Assembly (NCBI RefSeq): GCF_000193205.1
Contig: NC_015278.1
Span: forward strand, 1,302,001 to 1,366,000
Length of the DNA: 64,000 nucleotides
Source: Aerococcus sp. Group 1
GTDB lineage: Bacteria; Bacillota; Bacilli; Lactobacillales; Aerococcaceae
Direction of reading: 5' to 3'
Made by a program: the position numbers and the translations under genes. Shown here one piece after another: positions 8,564-17,428 of the stretch. The notes beneath the pieces were generated by a model. That model searched no databases, was not told where the DNA came from, and saw only the letters and a program-made list of their open reading frames with translations. Each line of letters begins with the position of its first letter. Positions within the stretch are counted from its first letter, which is position 1.

Positions 8564-8588
8564 AAAAAAGCGGCCGCTGACGACCGCT
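8564..8588 (-). terminator. Terminator of ssrA
   Basis: Minus strand AGCGGTC and GGCCGCT form a 7-bp GC-rich stem followed by T6, about 15 bases past the tmRNA 3' end. Confidence 0.8.
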
Positions 8589-8602
8589 AATGCTTACTAT
8601 TA

Positions 8603-8960
8603 TGGAGGTGAGGGGAGTCGAACCCCTGTCCAGACACCCCGCTAATACAGCTTTTACACTCATAGTTTATTGTTGATTAAGCGCACTAGAGGTCAATAAA
8701 CAAACCTACTAGCTTGCGTACCTGATTATTCTCTTTCTATTGCTCCAGGCGGAAGCGCAAGACGTATCCCACTTCAATGAGACCTGTAACTAATACATGG
8801 GCGATACTAGGCAGATCTTAGCATGCTGCTAGGCAGCGAATGCTAAAGATTGACTTTCGTTTTTGTCAATTAAATTTAAGTTAACGTTTGTGACGGAGAC
8901 GTAACCTCCGAAATGTAGCTGTACCCCGGTCTGATGCCTGTCGAATCCAAAAACACCCCC
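8603..8960 (-). ncRNA. ssrA: Transfer-messenger RNA (tmRNA)
   Basis: Rescues stalled ribosomes by trans-translation. The 5' end GGGGGTGTTTTTGGATTCGA and the 3' TPsiC arm and acceptor end (GGTTCGACTCCCCTCACC) are diagnostic. Acceptor strands GGGGGTG and CACCTCC pair, discriminator A, no encoded CCA. The internal reading frame at 8829-8867 ends in a double-alanine tag. The smpB partner gene lies 2.1 kb away on the same strand, past a histidine phosphatase gene and an opposite-strand regulator gene. Confidence 0.97.
8829..8867 (-). other. tmRNA proteolysis tag reading frame
   Basis: Reads D-K-N-E-S-Q-S-L-A-F-A-A then TAG. The resume codon is inferred to be GAC or the codon next to it. The hydrophobic AFAA end is the degron type recognised by ClpXP-like proteases. 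Confidence 0.75.
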
Positions 8961-8976
8961 AAAGGGATACTTTTCT

Positions 8977-9006
8977 AATATAACAAACATCTTACCGAAA
9001 AGTCAA
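8977..9006 (-). promoter_or_regulatory. Promoter of ssrA
   Basis: Minus strand TTGACT (9001-9006), 18-base spacer, TATATT (8977-8982), ending about 17 bases before the tmRNA 5' end. Confidence 0.7.
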
Positions 9007-9071
9007 GATTTACGCTTCATTCAAAACTTCCACTTCATTTTTCTTATAGTTAACTTGATCCCTGTAATTTG

Positions 9072-9809
9072 TCAAAGGTCTTGCTGAGACTTATTCTTTT
9101 CTTCCCGGTCCTTATTCACATCATCAATTTTTTCCTCTAAAGCAAAATGATCGGTTTGATTATAGGCTTCCAAATGGTAAAAACCATCTTGATACCTAAC
9201 AATAGATACACTAGCATTATCTAAGGGTTCACCTAGAGAAAATTCTGGGATTAATTCATGGATCATATTGCGAATCGTCATGCCATGACTCACAATCAGA
9301 ATATTTTGATCAGTTTCACGATGGGCGGTAATCACATCGATCAAACCTAATTCAACCCGTAGCCAGAATGTCATAAAATCTTCGGCATCATGGGTGGGAT
9401 CTAATTCATGGAAAGTATCCATTTCTACCTTCACGCGATCATTTGTAGTTAACAAGTCCTGCTTTTCATTCTCGATATAGTCAGTGACTTTTCCCCAGAT
9501 CCGTTCAACTTCTAGCCCTTCAAAGCTCCCAAAGAACTGTTCCCGAAAGGCTTTACGTTTATTAATTGGAAGGTTGGAACCAGCATGGTAATTGTATTTT
9601 AAAATAATTTCCGCTGTAGCTACAGTCCGTTGCAAATCACTGGTATAGACAGCCGAGAAATTAACATCACGTAAACCAATGGCGCTCCTTTGAGCATCGC
9701 GTTTACCCTTCTCTGTTAAAGGCGCATCCGCCCAACCTTGGATCCGATGATAGTGGTTGAGGTAGGTTTGGCCATGACGCATAAAATAAATTGTTACACC
9801 TTTACTCAT
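9072..9809 (-). CDS. Histidine phosphatase (phosphoglycerate mutase-like) family protein
   Basis: Cytosolic member of the RHG superfamily. Start set at ATG 9809 (MSKGVTIYFMRHGQTYLN) with GAGG 9 bases upstream; upstream in-frame ATGs lack ribosome sites. 245 residues. The catalytic RHG is at residues 10-12, a conserved Arg in YTSDLQRT, and the second histidine in VSHGMTIRN. Substrate cannot be told from sequence; such proteins are often annotated as GpmB-like, but broad-specificity phosphatases look the same. The next gene upstream is a divergent AraC regulator. Confidence 0.85.
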   Translation of the reverse strand: MSKGVTIYFMRHGQTYLNHYHRIQGWADAPLTEKGKRDAQRSAIGLRDVNFSAVYTSDLQRTVATAEIILKYNYHAGSNLPINKRKAFREQFFGSFEGLEVERIWGKVTDYIENEKQDLLTTNDRVKVEMDTFHELDPTHDAEDFMTFWLRVELGLIDVITAHRETDQNILIVSHGMTIRNMIHELIPEFSLGEPLDNASVSIVRYQDGFYHLEAYNQTDHFALEEKIDDVNKDREEKNKSQQDL

Positions 9810-9889
9810 TTCTTTCAACCTCGCATTCATACTGATAAACCTGAAACCATCATAACAAAAAATGCCCATTTTAGCGAAACATATCAAAT

Positions 9890-9904
9890 TATAAAACGTT
9901 TACT
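9890..9904. promoter_or_regulatory. Possible cre (CcpA) site
   Basis: AAAACGTTTAC core within TATAAAACGTTTACT resembles the catabolite-responsive element but mismatches the consensus at two outer positions. It lies between the divergent phosphatase and AraC genes, just upstream of the extended -10 for the latter. Confidence 0.3.
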
Positions 9905-9914
9905 AAAGCTTTTC

Positions 9915-9923
9915 TGATATAAT
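9915..9923 (+). promoter_or_regulatory. Extended -10 promoter of the AraC-family gene
   Basis: TG-A-TATAAT at 9915-9923, with no strong -35, about 58 bases upstream of the start codon. Confidence 0.5.
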
Positions 9924-9980
9924 TTATTTAGATACAAAAAGATATTTCTATTCTTAAGTCTAGAAAGAGGAAGATTTCCT

Positions 9981-10853
9981 ATGGAACGTGAACAACTCGT
10001 TAGAAACCGTCTTCTTCAACTTGAACTTCATTTTAAAAGTATACGCTACTTTGACCGCAGGAAGGATAAACAATTAGAATCGTCACTCCTCTTTAGCGAT
10101 CAAAGACCTAATGAATTAATCATTATTTACTGCAAAGAAGGCTTTCTAACTATAAATTCTGATGATAAAAATTATATTATGGATAATAACAGCTATTGTA
10201 TTATTAACAACAGAGCCCATTTAAAAGCCCAAGATATCGATGCGGAAGCTTTAGAAAAATGGTATGAATTATCGATCATCAGTCTAGTCGGCCGTAATCA
10301 AAGTTTTAAACTATCACATGAAAATATTGCTTGTTGTCAAGACACTCATAAAGAGATTGAAAATTATTTACAATTAATTGACTACGAAGATAAAAAAGGT
10401 AAGCTTGCAGAGGACGAAAAAGAAACCATCTTACAAATGCTGATCCAAATGATATTTACTCGAATATATTTCCAGCAAAAAAATTTATTCGCCTTAAAAA
10501 GTGAATTTACCAATGAGGAAAAAATTCACTGGCTGAAGAAGTATATTGATAATTATTATACCAAAGATATTAGTCTGGACCATCTCAGTAATTTAATCAG
10601 TATGAATAAATACTATATGATTCGTCTATTTTCAGAAGCCTTTTCCGCGTCTCCGATTGATTATTTAATTAAAGTAAGAATAGATAAAACCAAGCAGCTA
10701 CTGAAGGTCACCAATTTTAGCATCAGTCATGTCGGTAAGTTAGTAGGCTTTGGCTCAGCTTCATACTTCTCAAAAATGTTTAAAAGACTAAACGGCATCT
10801 CACCGAGTCAATATCGGAAAGAACATAGCCAAGATAATAAAGAAAACAATTAA
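9981..10853 (+). CDS. AraC-family transcriptional regulator
   Basis: 290-residue DNA-binding protein. The C-terminal ~100 residues contain the two helix-turn-helix motifs of the AraC/XylS family (ISLDHLSNLISMNKYYMIRLF and ISHVGKLVGFGSASYFSKMFKR) followed by the conserved GISPSQYRK. The N-terminal ~170 residues look like a cupin-type sensor (LIIIYCKEGFLTI, NSYCIINNRAHLKA) that would bind a small ligand I cannot identify. ATG 9981 follows AGAAAGAGGAAG. It stands alone on this strand, so its target is unclear; the divergent phosphatase gene is one candidate. Confidence 0.88.
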   Translation: MEREQLVRNRLLQLELHFKSIRYFDRRKDKQLESSLLFSDQRPNELIIIYCKEGFLTINSDDKNYIMDNNSYCIINNRAHLKAQDIDAEALEKWYELSIISLVGRNQSFKLSHENIACCQDTHKEIENYLQLIDYEDKKGKLAEDEKETILQMLIQMIFTRIYFQQKNLFALKSEFTNEEKIHWLKKYIDNYYTKDISLDHLSNLISMNKYYMIRLFSEAFSASPIDYLIKVRIDKTKQLLKVTNFSISHVGKLVGFGSASYFSKMFKRLNGISPSQYRKEHSQDNKENN

Positions 10854-10925
10854 TCACTCACAGTAGCCAAATAGTTGATTTTCTATATCATGTTTCTTCC
10901 GACCTAACGCCCCTTTTAAATAATT

Positions 10926-11010
10926 AAAAGGACTACGACCTGTAGTAAGTCTCAAAAGTTTGACATCTCGTCTAACTTTTGGGGCACTCTTACAGGTCAT
11001 AGTCCTTTTT
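10926..11010. repeat. Long intergenic hairpin / bidirectional terminator
   Basis: AAAAGGACTA-GACCTGTA at the left pairs with TACAGGTC-TAGTCCTTTT at the right, with a second paired block CAAAAGTT/AACTTTTG at the tip. It ends in T5 on the plus strand and T4 on the minus strand, and separates the convergent AraC gene and smpB, so it can end both transcripts. The length (85 nt) and two-block structure are longer than a usual terminator. Confidence 0.6.
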
Positions 11011-11048
11011 ATGAATCCTTGTTCTTTTATAACACAAGAAATAACCTT

Positions 11049-11513
11049 TTAATATTTTTCTTTCATTGCCCGTTTAATGTCACGCTTCATATCTTTTTCT
11101 TTTAAGGCTTGGCGCTTATCGTATTTTTTCTTTCCTTTACCAATGCCGATGAGTAATTTAGCAAAGCCTCTTTTAATATACATCCGTAGTGGGATAATCG
11201 CATATCCTTCTTGGCTAACATGCTTAGCTAGGCGATTGATTTCACGCTTCTTTAATAATAATTTTCTTGGCCGCATAGGATCCGGGTTAAAACGGTTGCC
11301 TTGTTCAAAGGGACTCACATGCATCCCATAGACCCATACCTGACCATTTTCTACCCGGGCAAAGGAATCCTTTAAGTTTACCTTCCCCTTACGAATCGAT
11401 TTAATTTCTGTTCCAGTTAAGACAAGACCAGCTTCAATAGTATCTTCAATGATATAATCATGATTCGCTTTGCGATTTGTCGCTACCACATTGTCTTGCT
11501 TCTTCTTTGTCAC
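11049..11513 (-). CDS. smpB: SsrA-binding protein SmpB
   Basis: Binds the tRNA-like domain of tmRNA and carries it to stalled ribosomes. 154 residues, normal length, with [29 protein letters not shown] at the N terminus and the basic C-terminal tail [20 protein letters not shown] that enters the mRNA channel. Start codon is GTG at 11513 with AAGGGGGAG 7 bases upstream. It follows rnr by 21 bases, the usual Firmicutes order secG-est-rnr-smpB. Confidence 0.97.
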   Translation of the reverse strand: MTKKKQDNVVATNRKANHDYIIEDTIEAGLVLTGTEIKSIRKGKVNLKDSFARVENGQVWVYGMHVSPFEQGNRFNPDPMRPRKLLLKKREINRLAKHVSQEGYAIIPLRMYIKRGFAKLLIGIGKGKKKYDKRQALKEKDMKRDIKRAMKEKY

Positions 11514-11534
11514 ACAGTTTCTCCCCCTTTGTTA

Positions 11535-13859
11535 TCATTTAGCCTTTCGAATAACAAAATTCTTCTTATTTTTCTGCTTCTTATGCTTTTTCTTATGCTT
11601 ATTCTTTTTAGCTTTTTTAGAATGCTTCTTGTGTCCTTGAATATTATTCCCTTTATGATCGGTTTTCTTAGGCTGTGAATTAGTTTTCTTAGTCTTTTTC
11701 TCTGGGTTGATAATCTCAAAATCAATCTGTCTAGAGTCTGTATCTGCCTTGACCAATTTCACCCGCACTGGGTCTCCTATACGATAAATATTCCCCGTAT
11801 GCTCCCCGACTAAGATCATGTGTTTATCCACATAGTTATAATAATCATCATCCAAGTTAGAGATATGGACCAATCCTTCAACCGTATTAGCGAGTTGAAC
11901 GAAGATACCGAACTTGGTCACTGAAGAAATAATACCATCAAATTCTTCCCCAACTTTATCAACCATAAATTCAGTTTTCTTAAGGCTCTCGGTTTCTCTT
12001 TCAGCATCCACGCTACGCCGCTCTGTTTTGGAAGCTTGGTCGGCAGTAACTTCAATGTTTTGACTGAGCTCATCCTTCTTGGCAGGATTGGGCTTGTGGG
12101 TGAGATAATAGCGGATAAGGCGGTGGGCTAAGAGGTCAGGATAACGACGAATTGGTGAAGTAAAATGGGTATAGTCCTTGGCAGCTAGGCCATAGTGACC
12201 AATTGGCTGGAGGTCATACTTAGCCTGTTGCATACTCCGTAAAGCCATGACTTGGACAACGGGAGCATAACTTTCACCAGCTGCTTCTTCCAGGGTATTT
12301 TGTAAATCTTTAGGACTTACTTTACCGTCTGTTTTCTTCACATGAACCCCTAAGGTTTGAGCAAATTCAATAAAGGTCTTCATCCGCTCATCATCAGGGG
12401 ATTCGTGGATACGATAAATGAAAGGCAGGTGGCGCTTAGTAAATTCATGAGCCACGGTTTCATTAGCAGCTAGCATAAAAGATTCAATCATCCGTTCAGC
12501 TGTTCCACGTTCCCTAACCACAATATCAAGGGGATGGCCTTCTTTATCAACAATGATTTCAGCTTCAGGCGTATCAAAATCAATCGCCCCCCTGTGATGG
12601 CGTTTATCGCTTAAAGACTGGTGGAGTGCAGCCATGTCATTAAGCATAGGTAAAAGTTCAGCGTATTTTTCACTTAATTGTTTATCTTTACCCTCTAATA
12701 ATTTATTAACGTCATCATAAACCATCCGATAGTCCGATTGGATGATGCTTGGCCCAATATGATAATTTATAACCTTGACTGATTTAGGATCAATTTCCAT
12801 CATGCATGACATGGTTAAACGGTCCTGGTTAGCCTGTAAGGAACAAATCCCGTTGGATAAGCGTTGAGGTAGCATAGGAACCACCCGATCAGTTAAATAT
12901 ACGCTGGTCCCACGTTTCCAGGCTTCCTTATCAATAGCGCTTCCTGCGGTAACATAATAGGAAACATCGGCAATATGAACACCTAACTCCAGATGGCCAT
13001 TGCCAAGTTTTCTTAAGGAAATCGCATCGTCCAAGTCTTTAGCATCAGCCCCATCGATGGTAATCGTAAGTAAGGAACGATAATCATCACGTTTTTGAGT
13101 CTCCCCTGGGTCAATTTGCTCAGGGACTTCCTCCGCTTCATCAAGAACCTCCTCAGGAAATTCATGCGGAATATCAAACATATTTAAGATAGCGAGAATA
13201 TCGACCCCAGGAGCATCCTTATGACCAATGGTTTGGATGACACGGCCAGTCATTTGTAAGGGCTGGTCGAGGGAAGGATATTCTGCAATTTCTGCGATGA
13301 CAATTTCACCCTCCACTGGGTGTAGTCCATCACTCAAGACAAAGCAAGTCATCATTTCTTCGCCTTTATTTTGAATCCTTATCCCACCAATATAACCGGA
13401 TTCGGCTTTTAACTTATCATTATAAGGAACAAATTCACCGGTCACTCGACTCAAAGCTCTTTCTAGTACCTCTGTAATCGTGCCTTCATCTTTTTGTTCT
13501 CCCCGGCTACGTTTAGTCAATTGAACCGCCACTTGGTCGCCATTCATTGCGCCGCCAGTTTCACCACGGGGGATAAAAATATCATCATCAAAACCTTCAA
13601 TGGAAACAAAACCAAAGCCTTTTTGATTTAAAGAAAAACTTCCCTGATAACGTTTGTCTGATTTTTTAGAAACTAAGCCCCCGTTATCAAGAATTTCGAT
13701 GTCGCCATTTCTCTGTAACTGGGCAACTAATTTTATAAATTCAGGATAGTCATCACTGCTATTGCAATTAAACCTCTGACTCCATTCTTGTATCGTTAAG
13801 GGGGTCGCTTCTTTTTTTACTGCAGCGACCAATTGCTGACTGACTTGGTCTATATTCAT
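11535..13859 (-). CDS. rnr: Ribonuclease R
   Basis: 3'-5' exoribonuclease of the RNR superfamily that degrades structured RNA and mRNAs freed by trans-translation. 774 residues: N-terminal winged helix (about 1-60), cold-shock domain (GSFSLNQKGFGFVSIEGFDD, about 73-92), RNB catalytic domain with TIDGADAKDLDDAIS (about 268-282) carrying the metal-binding aspartates, an S1 domain (GEEFDGIISSVTKFGIFVQL, from about 638), and a very lysine-rich tail after about residue 725. ATG 13859 follows AGGTGG. Eight bases after est, and upstream of smpB. Confidence 0.97.
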   Translation of the reverse strand: MNIDQVSQQLVAAVKKEATPLTIQEWSQRFNCNSSDDYPEFIKLVAQLQRNGDIEILDNGGLVSKKSDKRYQGSFSLNQKGFGFVSIEGFDDDIFIPRGETGGAMNGDQVAVQLTKRSRGEQKDEGTITEVLERALSRVTGEFVPYNDKLKAESGYIGGIRIQNKGEEMMTCFVLSDGLHPVEGEIVIAEIAEYPSLDQPLQMTGRVIQTIGHKDAPGVDILAILNMFDIPHEFPEEVLDEAEEVPEQIDPGETQKRDDYRSLLTITIDGADAKDLDDAISLRKLGNGHLELGVHIADVSYYVTAGSAIDKEAWKRGTSVYLTDRVVPMLPQRLSNGICSLQANQDRLTMSCMMEIDPKSVKVINYHIGPSIIQSDYRMVYDDVNKLLEGKDKQLSEKYAELLPMLNDMAALHQSLSDKRHHRGAIDFDTPEAEIIVDKEGHPLDIVVRERGTAERMIESFMLAANETVAHEFTKRHLPFIYRIHESPDDERMKTFIEFAQTLGVHVKKTDGKVSPKDLQNTLEEAAGESYAPVVQVMALRSMQQAKYDLQPIGHYGLAAKDYTHFTSPIRRYPDLLAHRLIRYYLTHKPNPAKKDELSQNIEVTADQASKTERRSVDAERETESLKKTEFMVDKVGEEFDGIISSVTKFGIFVQLANTVEGLVHISNLDDDYYNYVDKHMILVGEHTGNIYRIGDPVRVKLVKADTDSRQIDFEIINPEKKTKKTNSQPKKTDHKGNNIQGHKKHSKKAKKNKHKKKHKKQKNKKNFVIRKAK

Positions 13860-13866
13860 ATATGTT

Positions 13867-14616
13867 TTACACCACCTGGTTGAGAAATTCGATTAGTGCT
13901 TGTTCAAATGCTTGATGGGCTTTGCCAACGGTAATCACATGGCCACTATCTTCAAAATGGGCTAAGGTCACCTGAGCATTAGGCATAGCTTCTTTCAACA
14001 GACGACCACTATTATCACCGACAAGTTCATCTTGACCGGCTTCAGCGATGAAATAAGGCTTAGTGATTGTCCCTAGTTGGCTATGCATAGAATTGTTAAA
14101 ACGATTGATCTTCTCTAGGGAAAGAGATAGGTCCGCTTCAATGTCCTTTAATTCCGCTTCCAGAACCTCTCCACTAAAGCCTTCCTTTTCTTTGACATTT
14201 CTAGCCATGGCCATAAAAGCCTTTCCTACATTCGTTTCTTCAATGTTTGTAGTCATAATAGGCGTACAGAAAGAGCCAGCTGCTATAAATTGACTCTCTT
14301 CTTCAATAAATAACTTGGTGGCAATAGAACCACCCAAAGACAAACCAAAGACCGCTAGCTTGTCATAGCCTTGGCTTTTGATAAAGGCTAAAGCTTGGCG
14401 AGCATCCTCGATCCAATCACTTGGATCTGCTGCTAAAATATCTTCTACGCGTCCAGTGCCATGACCGGTTAAATTATGACAATAGACAGTATAGCCTTCA
14501 CGATTCAAAGCCCGCCCTGTCATTCTTACATCAGCTGTGGTTCCTGTATAAGCATGAAATAAGAGGACAGCTACTTCATTATCGCCGGTAAAATAAAATG
14601 ATTCTTGCTTTTGCAT
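13867..14616 (-). CDS. est: Alpha/beta-hydrolase carboxylesterase
   Basis: Monoacylglycerol-lipase/Est30-type carboxylesterase. The start is placed at ATG 14616 (MQKQESFYFTGDNEVAVLLF) because this matches the family N terminus and AGGGA lies in front; the in-frame ATG at 14646 overlaps the secG terminator tail and has no ribosome site. 249 residues. The nucleophile elbow is GLSLGG, the oxyanion region HAYTGT replaces the usual HGFTG, the aspartate is in AEAGQDELV, and the histidine in DSGHVIT. Conserved neighbour of secG and rnr in Firmicutes; the physiological substrate is not known. Confidence 0.9.
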   Translation of the reverse strand: MQKQESFYFTGDNEVAVLLFHAYTGTTADVRMTGRALNREGYTVYCHNLTGHGTGRVEDILAADPSDWIEDARQALAFIKSQGYDKLAVFGLSLGGSIATKLFIEEESQFIAAGSFCTPIMTTNIEETNVGKAFMAMARNVKEKEGFSGEVLEAELKDIEADLSLSLEKINRFNNSMHSQLGTITKPYFIAEAGQDELVGDNSGRLLKEAMPNAQVTLAHFEDSGHVITVGKAHQAFEQALIEFLNQVV

Positions 14617-14653
14617 AGAGGTCCCTGATCTTTCTAAGATTGACATTTTTCTA

Positions 14654-14680
14654 TAAAAAAAGCTGGGATAAGCCCAGCAC
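14654..14680 (-). terminator. Terminator after secG
   Basis: Minus strand GCTGGG and CCCAGC pair around CTTAT, then T6. It sits between secG and est, so est either has a promoter of its own or depends on read-through. Confidence 0.8.
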
Positions 14681-14690
14681 TTTCCTAAAA

Positions 14691-14921
14691 CTAGGAAGAT
14701 AATTTTGCTAACACGACAGCAATTATCATAAAGGCAAATCCTAGAACGCTAATAATGCGATCCATAGCCGCGTCAAAACCGCGGGCCTTTTTTCCATTCA
14801 TTCCTTGGTCCATTGCACCTGTGATATTGGCACTGGAACTTGTTTTGGCTGGGGAAATAATCACTGCTAATATCAATAAAATACTAATTACAATTATTGA
14901 AATAAGTAATATATTTTTCAA
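14691..14921 (-). CDS. secG: Preprotein translocase subunit SecG
   Basis: Small membrane component of the SecYEG channel. 76 residues with two hydrophobic segments (about 4-24 and 57-73) and the family loop SSSANITGAMDQGMNGKKARG. The start codon is TTG at 14921 with GAGGGA upstream. First gene of the secG-est-rnr-smpB group. Confidence 0.93.
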   Translation of the reverse strand: MKNILLISIIVISILLILAVIISPAKTSSSANITGAMDQGMNGKKARGFDAAMDRIISVLGFAFMIIAVVLAKLSS

Positions 14922-15023
14922 AAGTTTCCCTCGTCTCTTCTACTAGGTTTCTTAGCAATAGTAACATAATAATCATAGGGACTCAAGGAAAAAACCATTT
15001 CGTCTCAGCAGGACAGCTAGTCA

Positions 15024-16208
15024 TTATTTTTTATGAGGATTTTGAATCATACGAATCTTTTTAATTCCTTTAACGCTTCTAACATCTTCCATAAAGGTAT
15101 TGACTTTGCTTAAAAGATCATCCCCACTCACATCGACTAAGGTGTAAGCATAATTTCCTCGACTCTTATTGATAATTTTTTCGATGTTAATATCTTCATC
15201 TGCTAGGTAACGAGATATCCCAGCCACCATATTAGGAATGTTTTCATTAATAATGGACAGACGTAATGGCGCATTGAAGGTCATTTCCACATTGGGGAAG
15301 TTGACAGAATTCTTGATTTCGCCGCTTTCCAGGTAATGATTTACTTCTTGGGCCACCATCAAGGCACACTTTTCTTCAGATTGTTCGGTGCTTGCTCCTA
15401 AGTGAGGAGTCATAATAAAGTCCTCCCTACCTGCCAATTCTTCAAAATAGAAATCACTAGCAAAGTATTTCACCATGCCATTTTCTAAGAAGGTAAGCAT
15501 GGCTTGGGGATCAACTGTTTCTTGACGTGAATAGTTAAGAATAATCGCTCCTGTTTTAACCAGAGAGAGGTTTTCAAAGCCAATTAAATGGTGGGTTTCT
15601 TCGGTATAGGGGGTGTGGATGGTGATGTAGTCGGATTGTTGGAAAATATCTTTCACATCATCACAATAAGACACTTTTTGGTTAATTTGCCAAGCATTTT
15701 TCACTGAAATATAGTTATCATAGCCAATGACATCCATACCTAGTTCAATTCCCGCATTAGCGACCCGAGCGCCGACATTACCAAGGCCAATAACTCCTAA
15801 GGTCTTGCCCATTAGCTCTTGACCACGGAACATCTTCTTTCCGGCTTCAACTTGCTTGTGGACATTTTCCCCATCTAAGCGGTTGATCCAATGTTCTGCT
15901 TGAAAGACATTGCGAGAGAGATTAATCATCATAGCAATAACCAGTTCCTTAACCGAGTTGGCGTTGGCCCCCGGTGCATTAAAGACAACAATCCCCTTTT
16001 CACTACATTCATCAACAGGAATATTATTTACCCCCACACCTGAGCGCCCGATTGCTTTTAGTTGAGACGAAAAGTTGTAGTTATGAATATCGCTACTGCG
16101 TAAAATAAGAGCGTCCGGCTCTTGGTCATTATTAATTAAGTAGCCTTGTTTACGTAAATAATTAAGCCCTGTTTCAGCGATATTGTCTAAAGTGTTAATT
16201 TTTTTCAT
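15024..16208 (-). CDS. serA: D-3-phosphoglycerate dehydrogenase
   Basis: First step of serine synthesis, oxidising 3-phosphoglycerate with NAD. Start set at ATG 16208 (MKKINTLDNIAETGL), GTGAGG 6 bases upstream; it overlaps the serC end by 14 bases, suggesting translational coupling. 394 residues: substrate-binding half, NAD-binding motif LGVIGLGNVGARVAN, catalytic HLGASTEQSE, and a C-terminal ACT domain (about 320-392) for serine feedback. serC is immediately upstream; no serB in the window. Confidence 0.94.
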   Translation of the reverse strand: MKKINTLDNIAETGLNYLRKQGYLINNDQEPDALILRSSDIHNYNFSSQLKAIGRSGVGVNNIPVDECSEKGIVVFNAPGANANSVKELVIAMMINLSRNVFQAEHWINRLDGENVHKQVEAGKKMFRGQELMGKTLGVIGLGNVGARVANAGIELGMDVIGYDNYISVKNAWQINQKVSYCDDVKDIFQQSDYITIHTPYTEETHHLIGFENLSLVKTGAIILNYSRQETVDPQAMLTFLENGMVKYFASDFYFEELAGREDFIMTPHLGASTEQSEEKCALMVAQEVNHYLESGEIKNSVNFPNVEMTFNAPLRLSIINENIPNMVAGISRYLADEDINIEKIINKSRGNYAYTLVDVSGDDLLSKVNTFMEDVRSVKGIKKIRMIQNPHKK

Positions 16209-17286
16209 GTTTAACCTCACTTTCAAAATCCTTCATGAATTGGACTAAGGCATCCACACCCGCTTCAGGAAAGGCATTATAGATGCTTGCGCGCATCCCA
16301 CCTACAGAACGATGACCTTTCAAATTAATAAATCCTTTCTCCTTGGCTACTTGGATAAATTCTTGGTCGATGTCAGCATCTTGGCTGGTAAAAGGAATAT
16401 TCATGAGTGAGCGATCTGATGGAAGAACCGGGTTAACAAAGATTTCTGATTGATCAATGGCTTGGTAGAGTTTAGCGGCTTTTCTTTGATTGATTTGGTC
16501 AATAGCGGCTAAGCCCCTCTGGTTTTTAATCCATTCCAGAACTAAACGCATCACATAAATAGAGAAGGTTGGTGGGGTGTTGTATAAGGAATGCTTGCTG
16601 GCATGGGTTTTATAGTCTAAATAAGTCGGAATTACTTGACCATTATCCTCTAATAAATCATCACGGATAATCACTACACTGACACCAGCTGGTCCAACAT
16701 TCTTTTGCGCCCCCGCATAAATCAAAGCAAATTGAGAAACATCCACGGGATGGCTAAGGAAGTCCGATGACATATCAGCGACTAAGTTTGAGCTTTTGGC
16801 ATCAGGATAATTTCGGAATTGGGTTCCCTCAATGGTATTGTTACTGGTGATATGAATGTAATCATAGTCACTGGAATTAAAATCGGTTAAGACGGGTAAT
16901 TTTTGGTATTGATCGTCTTTAGAAGAGGCTAGAATAGTAGCCTTACCGGTTAATTTTTTAGCTTCTTTATAGGCTTTCTCACCCCAACTACCACCAATAA
17001 GGTAAGCCGCTTTACCGTTTTTTAATAAGTTTAATGGAAGTGCTGAAAATTGCAAGGTTGCACCACCTTGCATAAATAACACTTGATAATTGGAAGGGAC
17101 AGCTAATAATTCGCGAATTAAAGCTTCTGCTCCTTCAATGATCTCCTGAAAAGAGTCTGATCGATGACTCATTTCCAAAACGGATAAGCCTTGACCATGA
17201 TAATCAACTAAGTTCTCCTGAACATTTTCCAATACTTCTAAGGGTAAAGTTGCCGGTCCGGCAGAGAAATTCCACAAACGAGTCAT
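16195..17286 (-). CDS. serC: Phosphoserine aminotransferase
   Basis: PLP enzyme converting 3-phosphohydroxypyruvate to phosphoserine. Start at ATG 17286 (MTRLWNFSAGPATLP) with AGGAAGG upstream; the in-frame GTG at 17295 abuts the ribosome site and is rejected. 363 residues, typical length, with the PLP lysine in YAGAQKNVGPAGVS and the C-terminal GHRSVGGMRASIYNA. Forms a unit with serA. Confidence 0.96.
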   Translation of the reverse strand: MTRLWNFSAGPATLPLEVLENVQENLVDYHGQGLSVLEMSHRSDSFQEIIEGAEALIRELLAVPSNYQVLFMQGGATLQFSALPLNLLKNGKAAYLIGGSWGEKAYKEAKKLTGKATILASSKDDQYQKLPVLTDFNSSDYDYIHITSNNTIEGTQFRNYPDAKSSNLVADMSSDFLSHPVDVSQFALIYAGAQKNVGPAGVSVVIIRDDLLEDNGQVIPTYLDYKTHASKHSLYNTPPTFSIYVMRLVLEWIKNQRGLAAIDQINQRKAAKLYQAIDQSEIFVNPVLPSDRSLMNIPFTSQDADIDQEFIQVAKEKGFINLKGHRSVGGMRASIYNAFPEAGVDALVQFMKDFESEVKHEKN

Positions 17287-17389
17287 TTTCAACACGCCTT
17301 CCTATATAAACTCTATGAGGGTTTCAAGATTTTTCTTACCAATAAGTATAGCAAAGACCAAGAAAAAAGCCTATTTAATATTTAAAGGA

Positions 17390-17428
17390 AAAATAAAAAC
17401 CAGCCTACTTTTCGAGACTAGTTTTTCC
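17390..17428 (-). terminator. Terminator at the end of the DUF1461 gene
   Basis: Minus strand AACTAGTCT and AGGCTGGTT pair with two G-U pairs, followed by a T5ATTTTT tract. It overlaps the last codons of the gene. Confidence 0.65.

Noticed and set aside
17287..17404. Serine T-box before serC
   Set aside because: Only about 110 bases, no T-box sequence (GGTGG-ACC-CG type) or terminator.
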